Source: Hyphomonadaceae bacterium JAD_PAG50586_4
Lineage (GTDB): Bacteria > Pseudomonadota > Alphaproteobacteria > Caulobacterales > Aquidulcibacteraceae
DNA: 64,000 nt
Direction: 5' to 3'
Assembly: GCA_023242925.1 (NCBI GenBank)
Contig: CP096134.1
Coordinates: 744,001-808,000, forward strand
Each line of letters begins with the position of its first letter. The stretch's first letter is position 1. A model generated the notes under the pieces. The model searched no databases and was not told the DNA's origin. It saw only the letters and a program-made list of their open reading frames with translations. This document shows, one piece after another, positions 61,465-64,000 of this stretch. Made by a program: the position numbers and the translations under genes.

Positions 61465-62196
61465 TTGGGGCTTGATATTTCTGTCGGCATGCTCGCTGAC
61501 CTTCTTGTCAACGATGAAGAAGGTGCGAAGTGGCTGCGGGAGGATATCGAGAAACTCAATGCTGTCCTACTCAAGGCGGGGCTTTCATCTCACGTAGAGC
61601 CTGCGGAAACCGACAGCGCGAGCATCGCGACGTACGGCTATTCCGGGCTTCACTATCTGCGACGATGCGCTGTGCATTTGCAGTACGCTGGCCGACTTCC
61701 GCCACGCTGGCCTACCGAGCAGCCAACCGATGATCCGTTCTACATTCGCTACAGCGACGAGTTTCGAGACGGGAACGCAAGCCTTCAGCCCGGCGACTTC
61801 GCGCGGTCATCGGAGAGGAAGTTTGACCATGTTTACATGCACAGCGATGCGGAGGGATATTATGTTCCGCAACGCTTCGATCGTGTGCTGATTGCGAATG
61901 GGGAGGCCTATGGCTGGGTCGGCTCCTGTTACGCGTTGGCGGAAGAATGTGAACGTCTGGCCAGTGCTCTAACATTGCCGCAAGAGCTGCTCGCCAACGG
62001 TGAGGACGAGGCGTTTACCGAGGCGATCCTAGATCAGCGCCGTTCCGATCGATCAGATTTTCTCTCCAACCTGTTTAAGCCCAAACAAGGCGCAGCGCTT
62101 TGGCGCGCACACCCGGTCGCCGCCATGATGTGTGCGAAGCTGCATAACATGGCGAGCCATTCCATTCGAACCGGCGCGCTGGTGGTTTTTTGCTAG
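61465..62196 (+). CDS. Hypothetical protein, 243 residues
   Basis: A soluble protein starting with TTG at 61465, one base after the pntB stop. It begins LDISVGMLADLLVNDEEGAK and contains YGYSGLHYLRRCAVHLQYAG and then FDHVYMHSDAEGYYVPQRFD, features of a bacterial family of unknown function that I cannot name. Base composition looks slightly less GC-rich than the neighbours, which could mean transfer, but this is an impression. A role as a toxin-immunity-like protein is possible but unsupported. Confidence 0.6.
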   Translation: MGLDISVGMLADLLVNDEEGAKWLREDIEKLNAVLLKAGLSSHVEPAETDSASIATYGYSGLHYLRRCAVHLQYAGRLPPRWPTEQPTDDPFYIRYSDEFRDGNASLQPGDFARSSERKFDHVYMHSDAEGYYVPQRFDRVLIANGEAYGWVGSCYALAEECERLASALTLPQELLANGEDEAFTEAILDQRRSDRSDFLSNLFKPKQGAALWRAHPVAAMMCAKLHNMASHSIRTGALVVFC

Positions 62197-62216
62197 ATGG
62201 AGTGGGGAGGATCGCG

Positions 62217-63005
62217 ATGAGGCGATGGAGCGCCATTGCGATTGTCGCGACACTGATCGTCGCCGCCATTCTGATGCTGCTCGCCGCCTACTCAAATTCC
62301 CTCATCTATCACCCGCACACCGAGCAGGTGGCGCCCAATTTCGCTGACACCGAGGCTGTGCCCATCGCGACAGAGGACGGCGAGAGCATTGTTGCTTGGT
62401 ATCGCGCACCCGCCGAAGGCCAGCCGATCTTTCTCTTTTTTGACGGCAATGGCGGGCGACCCCAGATTTGGGAAGGGCGGTGGCGGCGCATTGCGGAAAG
62501 CGGCGCGGGTTTTCTCGCCGTCTATTATCGCGGCTATTCGGGATCGACGGGCAGCCCCAGCGAGCAGGGCATGCGCCTTGATGCGCGCGCTGGATACGAT
62601 TGGCTGATCGCGCAGGGCTACACGCCGGACGACGTCGTTATTCACGGCTTCTCGCTCGGCTCCGGCGTTGCGGTGCAGCTTGCGGCGGAGCGGCCTGCAC
62701 GGGCTTTGATCCTGGAGGCGCCTTTCACGGGCGTCGATGATGTGGCGGCCACGCATTTTTCCTTCGCGCGTTATCTTATCCGCGACGACTGGCGCTCGCG
62801 CGATTATATCGGCCGCGTGGAGATGCCGGTGCTGATCGTACACGGCGATGCGGATTCGGTGATCCCGGTCGCGCAGGGCGAACAATTGTTCGCGCTGGCG
62901 CCTGAGCCGAAGCAATTGGTGCGCATGCCCGGTTCGGATCACGCCACGCTCGTGCGCGATGGCATTTACGACCACATTTGGCCGTTTCTCGCCGCGCATC
63001 CCTGA
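62217..63005 (+). CDS. Membrane-anchored alpha/beta hydrolase
   Basis: A 262-residue hydrolase of the BEM46/ABHD13-like type. An N-terminal helix (IAIVATLIVAAILMLLAAYS) anchors it, followed by FFDGNGGRPQIWEGR, YYRGYSGSTGSPSEQG, the nucleophile elbow HGFSLGSGVA, the Asp region LIVHGDADSVIP and the His in GSDHATLVRDG. The catalytic triad is complete. The ATG at 62217 has a good GGGGAGG ribosome site. Substrate unknown, likely an ester or lipid. Confidence 0.87.
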   Translation: MRRWSAIAIVATLIVAAILMLLAAYSNSLIYHPHTEQVAPNFADTEAVPIATEDGESIVAWYRAPAEGQPIFLFFDGNGGRPQIWEGRWRRIAESGAGFLAVYYRGYSGSTGSPSEQGMRLDARAGYDWLIAQGYTPDDVVIHGFSLGSGVAVQLAAERPARALILEAPFTGVDDVAATHFSFARYLIRDDWRSRDYIGRVEMPVLIVHGDADSVIPVAQGEQLFALAPEPKQLVRMPGSDHATLVRDGIYDHIWPFLAAHP

Positions 63006-63068
63006 CACGCAATTCACGTTTGCCGCGCGCGCTGCTCCGCTAAGTTCCGCGCGCTACGGAGTGCGCGC

Positions 63069-63794
63069 ATGGCGGACGTTTTTATCTCTTACAAGAAATC
63101 GGACGCGGATCGTGTGCGGCCGTTGGTGACGCATTTGCGCGATGCGGGGCTTGATGTCTGGTGGGATGAGGGGATTCAACCGTCGACGTCGTGGCGCGCG
63201 GAAATCGCCAAGCAGCTTGCGGCGGCGAAGTGCGTGGTCGCGGTTTGGACCAATGATAGCGTCGATCACGAACAAGGCGCGTGGGTGATGGAAGAGGCGA
63301 CGCATGGACTCGCGCGCAAAGTGCTGGCGCCAGTGCGGCTCGATCTCGTCGCGCCGCCGCTGGGCTTTGGCGAAGTGCAATACGCCGATCTCGCGGCGTG
63401 GAGCGGCGGCGGCGACGATCCGCGCTTGAAGCACTTTATCTCCGTCGTCCAAGCGATCGTGCGCGCCGAGCCGATGCCGGCAGCGCCTCGGCCCACCCAT
63501 TTCGAAGCGCCAGGCATCAAGCTGCAAGGCGTGACGATGCAGAACGTTAACATCCATGTCGGCGAGCGCGGGCGCGACAACGAGGATGCGGACGATGATG
63601 CGCCGACTGCGGCAGCTGCGCCCGCGCGACGCGGTGGAGGCTTTTCACCCTCCATGTTCATCACGCGTGCGATCGGCGTGATCTTTCCTTTGGTCGGGAT
63701 CATCATTTTCGTCTTTGCGATGGGCGGCATGGCGTGCGATGCGGGAAACGCGCCCGGCGCATTCTGCCGCGCGCTCGATGCGTTGAGGCAATGA
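63069..63794 (+). CDS. TIR-domain protein with C-terminal membrane helix
   Basis: A 241-residue protein. Residues 1-130 form a TIR domain: ADVFISYKKSDADRVRPLV, LDVWWDEGIQPSTSWRAEIA, CVVAVWTNDSVDHEQGAWVM then EEATHGLARK, where the Trp/Glu region matches the NADase-type active site. A linker (residues about 165-195, acidic then Ala-rich) leads to one membrane helix (IGVIFPLVGIIIFVFAMGGM). Such bacterial TIR proteins can be NAD+ hydrolases in defense or signalling; no partner gene is obvious here, apart from the DUF1801 gene one base downstream. Confidence 0.85.
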   Translation: MADVFISYKKSDADRVRPLVTHLRDAGLDVWWDEGIQPSTSWRAEIAKQLAAAKCVVAVWTNDSVDHEQGAWVMEEATHGLARKVLAPVRLDLVAPPLGFGEVQYADLAAWSGGGDDPRLKHFISVVQAIVRAEPMPAAPRPTHFEAPGIKLQGVTMQNVNIHVGERGRDNEDADDDAPTAAAAPARRGGGFSPSMFITRAIGVIFPLVGIIIFVFAMGGMACDAGNAPGAFCRALDALRQ

Positions 63795-63795
63795 G

Positions 63796-64000
63796 ATGGC
63801 TGAACCGAAGACGCAAAAAACCAAGGCATCCGTCACACAATTCATCGCCGCCGTCGAAGACGAGACGCGGCGCAAGGATGCGAAGGCGATCGACAAATTG
63901 ATGCGCGAGGTCAGCGGCGAGAAGCCGGCGATGTGGGGCCCGACGATTGTCGGCTATGGGCAATGGGTGAACACGAACACGCTGGGCGCAGCGCCCTGGC
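63796..64000 (+). CDS. DUF1801 domain protein, 5' part (runs off window end)
   Basis: The first 68 codons of a gene that continues beyond the window, starting one base after the TIR gene stop. The visible sequence (ASVTQFIAAVEDETRRKDAK; LMREVSGEKPAMWGPTIVGY) matches the DUF1801 family. Function is not known. Likely in the same transcript as the TIR gene. Confidence 0.8.
   Translation, partial: MAEPKTQKTKASVTQFIAAVEDETRRKDAKAIDKLMREVSGEKPAMWGPTIVGYGQWVNTNTLGAAPW

Noticed and set aside
1..64000. tRNA, rRNA, CRISPR arrays, insertion sequences, prophage or integrase genes
   Set aside because: None recognised on either strand; no transposase or integrase motif among the reading frames.

Overview
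This 64 kb window is GC-rich chromosomal DNA from an alphaproteobacterium. Three features suggest a Caulobacterales/Hyphomonadaceae-like lineage: the three-part pntAA/pntAB/pntB transhydrogenase, the small aa3-oxidase subunit IV, and the ydbH-ynbE-ydbL cluster. That placement is inference; no rRNA or other marker gene is present. I see no tRNA, rRNA, CRISPR array, insertion sequence or prophage.

Layout. 1-5.0 kb: 5' part of nadE, a small membrane protein and the ydbH-ynbE-ydbL envelope lipid-transport genes. 5.2-11.2 kb: an M23 peptidase, a LuxR-type regulator, two tandem paralogous hybrid histidine kinases (one frameshifted) and a lone receiver. 11.4-15.7 kb: a hotdog thioesterase, an outer-membrane beta-barrel protein and a GrpE-like/Hsp70-like pair. 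15.6-55.3 kb: a large exopolysaccharide region with two BY-kinase-type ATPases (one lacking the P-loop lysine), Wza, a Wzc-like chain-length regulator/kinase, two Wzy-like polymerases/ligases, a Wzx flippase, an initiating sugar phosphate transferase, several glycosyltransferases and methyltransferases, AlgD (GDP-mannuronate supply), a GH5 hydrolase, a heparinase-like lyase and a CapK-like ligase. purU lies among them. 55.3-64 kb: a PP2A-like phosphatase, cytochrome oxidase subunit IV, the pnt genes interleaved with unrelated small genes, an alpha/beta hydrolase, a TIR-transmembrane protein and a DUF1801 protein.

The most striking content is a minus-strand, tightly coupled NRPS-PKS operon (41896 down to 27995) inside the polysaccharide region. 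It encodes A-PCP, then KS-AT-ACP-aminotransferase-C-A(Gly)-PCP, then a terminal C-PCP-TE protein, then an alpha/beta hydrolase. A 4'-phosphopantetheinyl transferase able to prime its carriers is read as one ORF with the neighbouring flippase. The predicted chemistry is a starter acid or amino acid extended by malonate, transaminated at the beta-carbon, and joined to glycine. The terminal module has no adenylation domain, an altered condensation motif and a cysteine-type thioesterase.

Caution: at least ten genes are interrupted by single frameshifts, several in homopolymer runs, in otherwise well-conserved reading frames. This looks more like residual sequencing indels than true gene decay. 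These genes are annotated across the break with the break position stated.
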